A DNA stretch of 64,000 nucleotides from Methanomassiliicoccales archaeon UBA280 (GTDB lineage: Archaea > Thermoplasmatota > Thermoplasmata > SG8-5): contig DAKD01000008.1 of NCBI GenBank assembly GCA_002499085.1, positions 12,567 through 76,566 on the forward strand. Reading direction: 5' to 3'. Below the pieces are notes generated by a model that had not been told where the DNA came from, searched no databases, and saw only the letters and a list, made by a program, of their open reading frames with translations. Each line of letters opens with the position of its first letter. The stretch's first letter is position 1. A program made the translations under genes and the position numbers. Of the stretch, positions 17,560-25,535 are shown in pieces.

Positions 17560-17760
17560 TCCCTCTTTCTTGAATGAATATGTTGGCAAATGCTCATTCA
17601 TGGCGAACACTTCAATCTCCATCCGAAGCCTTCGGCATTCGGAACGATTCAGTTTCCGTGTTCACCTCTTGCCATCACATCGCCAGCAATTCATGGCCCT
17701 GATTTAGCCAACAGAATGAGAGCCGGGCCATCGCGCAATTTCCGATGGCATTTGCCGAGA
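17560..17760 (+). repeat. Structured intergenic repeat, copy 1 (downstream of truB)
   Basis: About 200 nt, homologous to the reverse complement of 25310-25497. Shared blocks include CCATCCGAAG, CATTCGGAA, GTTCACC, TTGCCAT, ATGGCCCT-GATTTA and GCCGGGCCAT. It forms stems TGAATGA/TCATTCA, GAACAC/GTGTTC with inner CCGAAGCC/GGCATTCGG, and GCCAT/ATGGC. The arms differ between copies while pairing is kept. It fills the 236-nt gap between truB and the convergent 914-residue gene. Confidence 0.7.
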
Positions 17761-17779
17761 ACCAATTCCGCTTTGGCGA

Positions 17780-20524
17780 TTAATAATCCGTATCGAATGT
17801 AACCTGCATAGCTGCATCCGTCCACACCCAGTATCCATAGGCATACGTCGTGTCGTACGCCCAGTCATGCGTGGGCATCCCCGGGAACGTGGGCGTGACA
17901 ACATAGCTGTGATACCACTGTACAATCGGGTTCCACCATGTGATAACTAGTTTATTCCTCGGAGGTACATTCAGGTCCGAATCCACGTTTCCATTCGTGA
18001 AATGGCTGGCGCTGAGCGCCGAGTTCCAGCCTCCGGGCTGCGCTCCCCCTCCCGAGACATTGTGGGTGAAGCCCATCAGATTCCATCCTACCGCAAGGTT
18101 GGCCACATTGGCTCCGGCGACTGAATAATTCTGGGCAATGACGCTCACAACGAACGGCCCCGGCACGCTGAGGTACAGCCAATAGCCATGCACGCCATCC
18201 ATTGGAAACGCGAGATTCTCGGGCATTCCTATATCGAAAATATTGTAGGCAGAAGGAATGCCGCCAATCCTGTCCGCGATGGACATATCAGGATCCCCGG
18301 TAATCGCATAAGTGATGTTCAGCGCGTCATAGGAGTCGAATATCCCGTTTCCGCCTTTCTGCACCGGGCTGGCAGGCACGCAGATGAGGTTCCAACCTTG
18401 TTCCAGCCTCCAGAGGAATCCAGCACCTGTTACATTAATTGTCACATTGTCCCAGTCCTTCAGGAAGCCTGCGGTTCCATTCCAATGGTTGAACGCCCCC
18501 CAGGGAGTGAGGTACGGATTCAGGTCCGGACCTTCCGATACATTGAGCCATCTCTGGCCCAGGGGCAATCCCAGAGTGACTGTCTCAGTCCTCGTTCCGG
18601 GAGTTCCGCTGGCGAGGCCGTTGAACAAATAATTCCCCGGGGCCGAATAAGACCCGTTGGCGCTGATGTTCACCGGGCCATCGAAGAATGTGAAATACCC
18701 CTGGCTTCGCAATCCATCGATGTCCTGGATCTCGTAGGTTATTCCAAAAGGCGAATTCACAGGCACAGCCAGCGGATAATTGGTGATTACCATATCGTAG
18801 GGAACGCCGCAGACTATGTTCTGTTGCCTTCCTCCAGGGGCCCCTGCCACATCGACAACTGTCCAGTTGTAGCCTTGATTGTTGAACGGTGCTGGTGCCG
18901 TGGCATTGCAGAACACAACGCCGCCATTCGTGTAGTTCATGATGTCGACCGAGTACTGGCCGGTTCCGATTGTGTTGGTCGTGATGGTCTGCCAATCGTT
19001 CAGCCAGACATTCCACCAGGTGATCTCGACCTGGGCGTTGATAAGGGGAAGGGGGTTGTAAACGCCTCCGGTGCCATCGTACAGGTAGGCGTAGCCGTAG
19101 ATGGGGTAGGGGTCGCTCACGGTCTCGTTGGCCTCCAGGGTGATGGTTATGGACTTGCTCTCGTTCATCCAGACAGAGGCGTAGGCTGTTTTGTAGTCGG
19201 GCTTGGAGACGGTGAGGTTGTAGGGGCCGTAATCGATTCTTTCACCGGGATCATTTCCATCCTTGTCCCCGTTGATATCCTTTTGGAAGTATTCTCTAAG
19301 GACTGTCCAGTTCAAGAATCCATTGTTATCTGTTGTAACGTTTTCATCGAATGTTCCGTTCTCGTTGTCTCGGATTCTAATGTTGGCATTGGAAACCGAA
19401 TTGCTAAATGAGTCATTTACATACGTGTTGAAAAACCAATTCACAGTAAGGTTGGAATCTGTTCCCTGGAAAATCACTTTGGAATGGTTGAAAGTGCAGT
19501 TGGTTAAAATAAGAAACGCCGTTGCCAGAGAGATATTACCAGTGTTGACAATTGTAGAATTAGTCATTCTGACTATCCCCGGAGACGATGTCGCTACACC
19601 ATAATTTCCGTCTTGTCCGTCAAATACGCAACTCTCTATGGTCGGGTGGCATTCCTGGCCAATGTAAATGCCATCCTCTCCCCAATCAAATACATATGTG
19701 TCCAGGATAACCGGGCTGCTGTAATACTGGATTGAAATAGCATCGCCTTTATTTAAAGCATCTCGACCCGTTTTCATTATTGTATTATTTCGCACGAGCG
19801 GGTTCGAACTTCTCTTGACTGTATTATCCCAACCATCTATTCGAATGCCACAAGTATCGCTCCATGCAATATAATTATTTTCTATTGTTCCATTCGACCA
19901 CGATGTAGCCCGTATCCCATATTCGCACCACTCTATCGTGTTGTTCGACACCACCGCGTCGGAGCCGTAGAGGACGATACCGTAACGATTATCGGATATT
20001 AAATTATGGTCAATTGTAGCGTTGTCTGTGTACACCATAAGACCCGCGCCACCAGAGTTGACAGACCACCCCCCACATTGATGCAATTCGCTGTTTTTCA
20101 TTGTAAAATTACTACCATCTCTAACCCAAAACCAATAATAGGCTGCTGGGTTATTTAGAGTAATGTTTGAAGCTCCATTTATTGTGGAATTGTCACTATC
20201 TAGATCTAAAATATACATCGTACCGCCTTGTTGGACCTCTATATGATAGAAATCCTCTATAGCTGAGCCTCCAGCAGTGCTATTCATTATTAGGGTAATA
20301 TTTCTTAAAGTTAAACTTCCGCCAGACTGTACCGTTAGGTTTCCTGTTAAAACAATGGTCTCGTTTTCTCTGACCTGTGCATCTGGTACTACCCAGTCTC
20401 CAGTCGTGTAGATAATCGACGATGTCTTAGCGGTGTTTGCGGTTTTCGCTAATATGGTTCCTGCCAACCCACTTACAAGATACAGTAAGCAAATTGATGC
20501 AACGAGTAAGTGTTTCAACATCAA
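17780..20524 (-). CDS. Secreted beta-helix protein with DPYPIYGY and GWN domains
   Basis: 914 residues. Signal peptide 1-26 (LLVASICLLYLVSGLAG). Residues about 40-340 are a right-handed parallel beta-helix with NosD-like turns (DHNLISDNRYGIVLYGSDA). About 345-440 is a linking beta domain. DPYPIYGYAYLYDG near 465 begins a module shared with the 966-residue and giant proteins, running to PGGRQQNIVCGVPYD. The C-terminal about 230 residues hold two copies of a W-N-L fold (GWNLICVPASP, GWNLMGFTHN) ending AYGYWVWTD, nearly identical in layout to the end of the 966-residue protein. No C-terminal membrane anchor is seen, so the GWN part may attach to the surface layer. The 5' half is notably AT-rich compared with the 3' half. 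Function unknown; carbohydrate binding is possible. Confidence 0.85.
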   Translation of the reverse strand: MMLKHLLVASICLLYLVSGLAGTILAKTANTAKTSSIIYTTGDWVVPDAQVRENETIVLTGNLTVQSGGSLTLRNITLIMNSTAGGSAIEDFYHIEVQQGGTMYILDLDSDNSTINGASNITLNNPAAYYWFWVRDGSNFTMKNSELHQCGGWSVNSGGAGLMVYTDNATIDHNLISDNRYGIVLYGSDAVVSNNTIEWCEYGIRATSWSNGTIENNYIAWSDTCGIRIDGWDNTVKRSSNPLVRNNTIMKTGRDALNKGDAISIQYYSSPVILDTYVFDWGEDGIYIGQECHPTIESCVFDGQDGNYGVATSSPGIVRMTNSTIVNTGNISLATAFLILTNCTFNHSKVIFQGTDSNLTVNWFFNTYVNDSFSNSVSNANIRIRDNENGTFDENVTTDNNGFLNWTVLREYFQKDINGDKDGNDPGERIDYGPYNLTVSKPDYKTAYASVWMNESKSITITLEANETVSDPYPIYGYAYLYDGTGGVYNPLPLINAQVEITWWNVWLNDWQTITTNTIGTGQYSVDIMNYTNGGVVFCNATAPAPFNNQGYNWTVVDVAGAPGGRQQNIVCGVPYDMVITNYPLAVPVNSPFGITYEIQDIDGLRSQGYFTFFDGPVNISANGSYSAPGNYLFNGLASGTPGTRTETVTLGLPLGQRWLNVSEGPDLNPYLTPWGAFNHWNGTAGFLKDWDNVTINVTGAGFLWRLEQGWNLICVPASPVQKGGNGIFDSYDALNITYAITGDPDMSIADRIGGIPSAYNIFDIGMPENLAFPMDGVHGYWLYLSVPGPFVVSVIAQNYSVAGANVANLAVGWNLMGFTHNVSGGGAQPGGWNSALSASHFTNGNVDSDLNVPPRNKLVITWWNPIVQWYHSYVVTPTFPGMPTHDWAYDTTYAYGYWVWTDAAMQVTFDTDY

Positions 20525-20555
20525 TTAGACTATATTTGTTACATCCTACATAAAA

Positions 20556-20584
20556 CTATTTATACGCGGCTCTGCTATATTAAC
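20556..20584. promoter_or_regulatory. Back-to-back TATA boxes between the two beta-helix genes
   Basis: On the minus strand GTATAAATAG (20556-20565) precedes the 914-residue gene by about 35 nt. On the plus strand CTATATTAAC (20575-20584) lies about 50 nt before ATG 20631, which also has a strong GGAGG ribosome site at 20616-20620. The 106-nt spacer implies joint control of the pair. Confidence 0.55.
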
Positions 20585-20630
20585 CTCTAACGCTGAAGCG
20601 AGCAGTTGGAAGGGCGGAGGATGTGAAAAG

Positions 20631-23600
20631 ATGGCGAGAGAAAATTCAGGAATTTGGGGCAAGGTTATAACGATTGCAATCACAATGGCTATGTTGTTTT
20701 CAACAGGTTTCGTGTTTTCGGAAAAGACGGCTGCCGTGCCGATTGATGGGACAGATAATTCCGCACCGCCGATACCGCCATACACGATATGGGGGACAAT
20801 CTACGATGAAAATAATATACCTGTTTCGGCTGCAATTCTGACAATCACCAATCTCAAAACTGGCGAGTCGTTGGATGCCGAATCTTACGAAAACGGTCTT
20901 TATGAAGTGACACTGGATGATATGCCAAACGGCTACGAAATAGGAGACGAAATTGAGATAACAGTGGTTGCCAATTCACAAACAATCACCAGAAATCATA
21001 TCATAGAGCATATTGGATTCGGAGAACTGGTTGATATTCACTTTGGTAACGAAAATATACTCACCAATAACGACAACAAACGTACTGACAATATGCTCCA
21101 GACTTTTAAGGATGGAATTGAGACCACAATGCCTGAACATGATTTTCCAACGAATTCTGCGTCGCCGAGAAGCATCGAGAACTCAAGGACGATTTTTATA
21201 GATTCTCCCATCACAAACGCTAACGCTGAACCAACTCCAGATATTACACTGGTTGACATCAGATGTCCTCCATATTTCCGCCTCGCGTTTACGGAAAAAG
21301 AGAACAATATTCGGTTGGCAATATTGAACGGTGAAAATGAAAGAAAGAATGTCATTGTTGACCTCTATCACGTTGGACCAGATGGCGTTACAGAATCGTT
21401 CCTGAAATCGGTTCACTTCGGCGCAATACAGTCTGGCCAGACAAAAACGACTGATGCGTTTGGTAAAAACGAAGACATGTGGACACCAATAGAACGTGGT
21501 AGAAACTGGATAAGGGGAGAGATATACATCAAGGGTCATGGTAATGAACGAATTCTTGTGAATGAATTCGAAGAGAGCTTCAATGTTGTTCCGGGTTGGC
21601 GACCGATACTCGAACTGGGGCCAACAACCATCACCGAGCCCACAGTTTGGGAAAATTTGACTGTGGTGATACGCGGTGATTTAACCGTTGATGCACAATT
21701 GGATGTTATAAAAACTGATGTTCTCGCAGCGAATTGGACCGTAAGTTCTGAGACTGCAACTCTTGATGGTAATTCGTCTCATGACATGGAATGCACGCGG
21801 GATGGAGAATTTAAAGTTGAGGTCTATCCCACAGGCACCCTCAACATCTACGGCAAACTCTGGAACAACGACCAAGATAATCATTACTGGTTCTACATGA
21901 ACGGCACACTCAACATCGGAAGGGAAAGTCCACCTGACAAGCCCGGCATCGTCGAAAACGTCATGGGCTCCCCCGACCTCTCGCAGCCAGGCGGGATAAT
22001 CTGCACCACGGACAACGTGCGGATCGAGAACGGGGCCGAGGTCCGCAATGGCAAGACGCACGGGGTGTGGCTGGAGGGGTCGGACGCGAATATTACTGGG
22101 GCGAAGATACATGATAATGGTGGGAATGGCGTGGTTTGTGTGGGAGGTGCGGCTCCCACTATCGAATTTAGTAACATCTCATGGAACTGCGGAAATGGAA
22201 TTTTCGCGGAGGATTCATTCCCGATTATCCAGAACAATACTGGTATTGTGTGGAATGGAAAGCATGGCGTATTCCTAAGCGGTATTTCAAGCATCGGAAA
22301 TATTATTTCTGGCAATAGAATTAGCGATAACTTCGGGTCCGGTATATGGTGTGATGAAGTAGATTACATGACAATAGCATCAAATACAATCTCCCGGAAT
22401 GGAAAGAATCTTATATTTTCAAGTAACATGGAATCAATATGTGAGAAACCCTGGATTGGCACTGGTCTTTGGCATGTGGTCGATAATGAAACGGGCGTGG
22501 CTCCGCCGCAGAACCTCAGCCATTCAGGTAACAAATGTTGGTGGTTTGGTCAGGATTCAACAGGCAATTACGACACTGGTGGTCGGACTATAGGTCAACT
22601 GACCACATCTGGATGGATAAACCTCATAAACGCCACTGATGCGTCGCTCGTATTTTGGAGTTGGTACGAGACAGATACAATGGGAACGCAGACGGATCAA
22701 CGCTGGGTGAGGATTTATAGCGATACATTTATACCTCTGGTGGATATCCAAATGTTTGGAGAGCCAATGGGTGAATGGATTCGATATGTCGTGAATATTT
22801 CGAATTGTGTTGAAAAAGAGTTAAAAATAGAATTTTTCTTTGATTCTATAAACGATAATGAAAATGATCATCAAGGTTGGTATATTGACGATGTCCAGGT
22901 TATTTCCTCATACCCATACGAACCCTCGTCGGAGGGGCACGGTATTGTGTATATATCCGGGATGACTGTAAATATCAACAACAATACAATAGATGCCAAT
23001 AATTGGAATGGCATATATTGCATGGACGTATCCAGTGTGATTGTGGATGACAATGTTATTTTTAACAATAAACAACATGGCATTGAATCTGATGCATTGG
23101 ACAATTGTTACAGAAGAAATAAAATAGTAGGCGGATTAATTTGTCTCAACTTGTATGGTGTAAATAATTTAGTTGAGAGAAATACTATATCTGATGGAAA
23201 CACTGGATTACATCTATCCCAGAGTGCATCAAGCGTTATATATCTGAACACCATCATAAATATAACCTATGGGATGCAGGCAATACAAACACAGAATTGC
23301 ATCATTTTTTCTAATTATTTGACTGATACTGGTGTGGGTATTTTCTTCGATATTGTATCTTTTAGTTGGATATATAATAATGAGTTCATCAACGATAAAC
23401 TGGCGGGTATAGTGTTGTACGCCCATTCGAATTACAATTTCGTTACAGGCAATGCATTTACATCAACCCATTGGGATACGGGAATTCGTATAGCATCCAG
23501 TAATAATAATACCCTCGATTGTAACACAATGAATGGAAACTACCAAGGAATAAAATTATTTCAAGCGAATAATAATACTCTAAAGAATAATTCAATACTC

Positions 23601-24602
23601 TATGGACTCGCAGACGGTATATTTTTAGGATTATCAGATGGAAATCTGATTAGAAACAATAAAGTTGAAAATCATTCTAATGGAATCGCATGCATTTCAT
23701 CCAATCATAATAAAATAATTGAAAATATCGTAAAATTCAACCCAAACCATGGTATATTTCTCACTTCAAGTGTATATAACACTCTTTCCAATAATGACAT
23801 TAATGGAAACGGGAATGGGTTTGCCATCTATGAAGGATCAAACTCTAACATAATTTATCATAACACATTTACCCAGAACAATAACCAAGCATACGATGAC
23901 ACAGGTTCTAACCAATGGCACAACAGCTACCCCTCCGGCGGCAATTACTGGTCCGACTACACTGGCAGTGACGAGAAAAATGGCCCGAACCAAGACATCA
24001 ATGGCCCCGATGGTTTCGGGGACACCCCCTACACGAGCATCCAGGGCGGGACCGGAGCGCAGGATGATTATCCATTGATGGCCATTCCTTCGTTCGGTAT
24101 ATTCTCCATACCAGTGATACTGGGCTGGAACCTCATCTCCATCCCGTTCGCCTGTTCGGGCTTTCCGCCGGACGTGTTGAGGGACATTACGGGTGATACT
24201 GAATGGAACGTGGTCAGATGGTATGATTCACAAGATACCGATGACCCATGGAAGATACACAGAATAGATGGCACCGCCAACGACCTTTTCAACATCAACT
24301 ATACCATGGGCCTCTGGGTATACATTACCTCGATTGGCGACGGTTTCCTGACATTGGAGGGCCGGATTCCTGCGATTACCTCCATTCAATTGTATACCGG
24401 TTGGAACCTGATCGGCTACCCAACTTTCACTGAAAAAACGGTGGCAAACGCCTTCTGGGGCACCGGGGCAGACCATGTCGAGGTCTTCAACGCCAGCTCC
24501 CCGACGCTTCTCAGCGAGGTCGGGCCGACCTACCTGATGAAGCCAGGAGAGGGCTACTGGGTGCATGTGCCTGCGGATTCAGTCTGGACGGTGGATTGGT
24601 AA
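20631..24602 (+). CDS. Large secreted beta-helix (NosD-like) protein with inserted jelly-roll and GWN domains
   Basis: 1323 residues. A signal peptide/anchor lies at 12-34, then a Cna-B-like domain near 50-130 (IYDENNIPVSAAILTITN). A CARDB-like region covers about 200-330. A long right-handed beta-helix spans about 360-1130 with many asparagine-rich PbH1 turns. It is interrupted near 590-770 by a tryptophan-rich jelly-roll/MAM-like insert (WHVVDNETG ... GWYIDDVQVI). The helix ends with the NosD cap GGNYWSDYTG and DDYPLM. The last 180 residues carry two GWNL modules (GWNLISIPF, GWNLIGYPT) and end EGYWVHVPADSVWTVDW. Composition swings from GC-rich caps to a very AT-rich centre (about 22,900-23,900). 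Divergently paired with the 914-residue gene. Likely surface exposed; ligand unknown. Confidence 0.85.
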   Translation: MARENSGIWGKVITIAITMAMLFSTGFVFSEKTAAVPIDGTDNSAPPIPPYTIWGTIYDENNIPVSAAILTITNLKTGESLDAESYENGLYEVTLDDMPNGYEIGDEIEITVVANSQTITRNHIIEHIGFGELVDIHFGNENILTNNDNKRTDNMLQTFKDGIETTMPEHDFPTNSASPRSIENSRTIFIDSPITNANAEPTPDITLVDIRCPPYFRLAFTEKENNIRLAILNGENERKNVIVDLYHVGPDGVTESFLKSVHFGAIQSGQTKTTDAFGKNEDMWTPIERGRNWIRGEIYIKGHGNERILVNEFEESFNVVPGWRPILELGPTTITEPTVWENLTVVIRGDLTVDAQLDVIKTDVLAANWTVSSETATLDGNSSHDMECTRDGEFKVEVYPTGTLNIYGKLWNNDQDNHYWFYMNGTLNIGRESPPDKPGIVENVMGSPDLSQPGGIICTTDNVRIENGAEVRNGKTHGVWLEGSDANITGAKIHDNGGNGVVCVGGAAPTIEFSNISWNCGNGIFAEDSFPIIQNNTGIVWNGKHGVFLSGISSIGNIISGNRISDNFGSGIWCDEVDYMTIASNTISRNGKNLIFSSNMESICEKPWIGTGLWHVVDNETGVAPPQNLSHSGNKCWWFGQDSTGNYDTGGRTIGQLTTSGWINLINATDASLVFWSWYETDTMGTQTDQRWVRIYSDTFIPLVDIQMFGEPMGEWIRYVVNISNCVEKELKIEFFFDSINDNENDHQGWYIDDVQVISSYPYEPSSEGHGIVYISGMTVNINNNTIDANNWNGIYCMDVSSVIVDDNVIFNNKQHGIESDALDNCYRRNKIVGGLICLNLYGVNNLVERNTISDGNTGLHLSQSASSVIYLNTIINITYGMQAIQTQNCIIFSNYLTDTGVGIFFDIVSFSWIYNNEFINDKLAGIVLYAHSNYNFVTGNAFTSTHWDTGIRIASSNNNTLDCNTMNGNYQGIKLFQANNNTLKNNSILYGLADGIFLGLSDGNLIRNNKVENHSNGIACISSNHNKIIENIVKFNPNHGIFLTSSVYNTLSNNDINGNGNGFAIYEGSNSNIIYHNTFTQNNNQAYDDTGSNQWHNSYPSGGNYWSDYTGSDEKNGPNQDINGPDGFGDTPYTSIQGGTGAQDDYPLMAIPSFGIFSIPVILGWNLISIPFACSGFPPDVLRDITGDTEWNVVRWYDSQDTDDPWKIHRIDGTANDLFNINYTMGLWVYITSIGDGFLTLEGRIPAITSIQLYTGWNLIGYPTFTEKTVANAFWGTGADHVEVFNASSPTLLSEVGPTYLMKPGEGYWVHVPADSVWTVDW

Positions 24603-24632
24603 CTAATAAATATCATACCGAAAAGTGAGCCC

Positions 24633-25298
24633 ATGAGGAAATCCAAACCCGACATTGCCCGAACTTACGATGCCATCGCCGAGAACTTCGATGTGACAAG
24701 GTACCATCCCTGGCCCGACATCAGGAGATTCTCCGATCTTCTTTCTGCAGGCCAGCTGGTCCTGGACCTGGGTTGCGGCAACGGCAGGGACATGAGGCTC
24801 ATGGAGGAGAAGGGCCTAAGAACCGTCGGCCTCGATTTCTCGTCGGGGCAGCTATCTTCGGTTCGGAAGCGGGCGGACGGTTCAACACTTTTAGTTATGG
24901 GGGACGTGGTGAAGCTCCCTTTCAGAGACTGCATTGCGGACGCTGTCCTGCTAAGCGCTGTCCTGCATCACATTCCCGATGCAGGCGAGAGGGTTCTGGC
25001 CCTCAGGGAGGCATACAGATGCCTGAAGCCCGGAGGCCTTTGCCTGGCCGGTGTATGGTCCGCGGAACAGCCCAAGTTCAAGGAGAACCTAGGGCAGGCC
25101 AAGATCGAATTCCAGCATGACTGGGAACCGGGAGATATAGTGCTTGACTGGAACATGCCGGACGGACGTGTGTTCCAGCGGTACTACCATCTTTTCACGG
25201 AAAAAGAGTTTGAAAGGCTCCTGGCTTCCACAGAATTCGCGGTTCATGAGAAATGGTTCTCTGCCGATAACCATTACGCGGTGCTGAAAAAAAGTTGA
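24633..25298 (+). CDS. Trm9/AlkBH8-like SAM methyltransferase
   Basis: 221 residues, class I methyltransferase fold. YDAIAENFDVTRYHPWPDI at 13-31 and the SAM-binding LDLGCGNGRD (about 45-54) are followed by VGLDFSSGQL, GDVVKLPFRD, the post-motif AVLHHIP and LKPGGLCLAGVW. The C-terminal QRYYHLFTEKEFERLL is the arrangement seen in Trm9/AlkBH8, which methylate carboxymethyl-uridine at wobble position 34 of tRNA. The same N-terminal TR-x-x-WP pattern supports this over a generic methyltransferase. It sits 30 nt after the large beta-helix gene and is convergent with glmS. Substrate not proven by sequence. Confidence 0.8.
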   Translation: MRKSKPDIARTYDAIAENFDVTRYHPWPDIRRFSDLLSAGQLVLDLGCGNGRDMRLMEEKGLRTVGLDFSSGQLSSVRKRADGSTLLVMGDVVKLPFRDCIADAVLLSAVLHHIPDAGERVLALREAYRCLKPGGLCLAGVWSAEQPKFKENLGQAKIEFQHDWEPGDIVLDWNMPDGRVFQRYYHLFTEKEFERLLASTEFAVHEKWFSADNHYAVLKKS

Positions 25299-25309
25299 AT
25301 GCAATTTTC

Positions 25310-25497
25310 TGCAGACAAACGCAACGCATTCGACCATGGCCCGGCAATGATTCATGTTAAATCGAGGGCCATAAATTCTTGACATTTTATGGCAATCGGT
25401 GAACGCCGGTGAAGTAACCTTCCGAATGTCCATCAGGACTTCGGATGGAAAATAAAGGCGTTCGCCTCGAATCGCCGCTGCGATTCGCTCAGAGGGC
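25310..25497 (-). repeat. Structured intergenic repeat, copy 2 (downstream of glmS)
   Basis: On the minus strand this matches the repeat after truB block by block. Stems: CGAATCGC/GCGATTCG, GAACGCC/GGCGTTC with inner CCGAAGTCC/GGACATTCGG, and GCCATAAA/TTTATGGC. Between it and the glmS stop is a further perfect 10-bp hairpin CCGGTAATTC/GAATTACCGG (25498-25535). Each copy lies downstream of, and in the same orientation as, the preceding gene. Confidence 0.7.
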
Positions 25498-25535
25498 CGG
25501 TAATTCCACCATTTTAGAAGCAATGAATTACCGGT

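Noticed and set aside
18188..19411. 407-codon plus-strand frame over the 914-residue gene
   Set aside because: Antisense shadow; the minus frame has a signal peptide and conserved domains.
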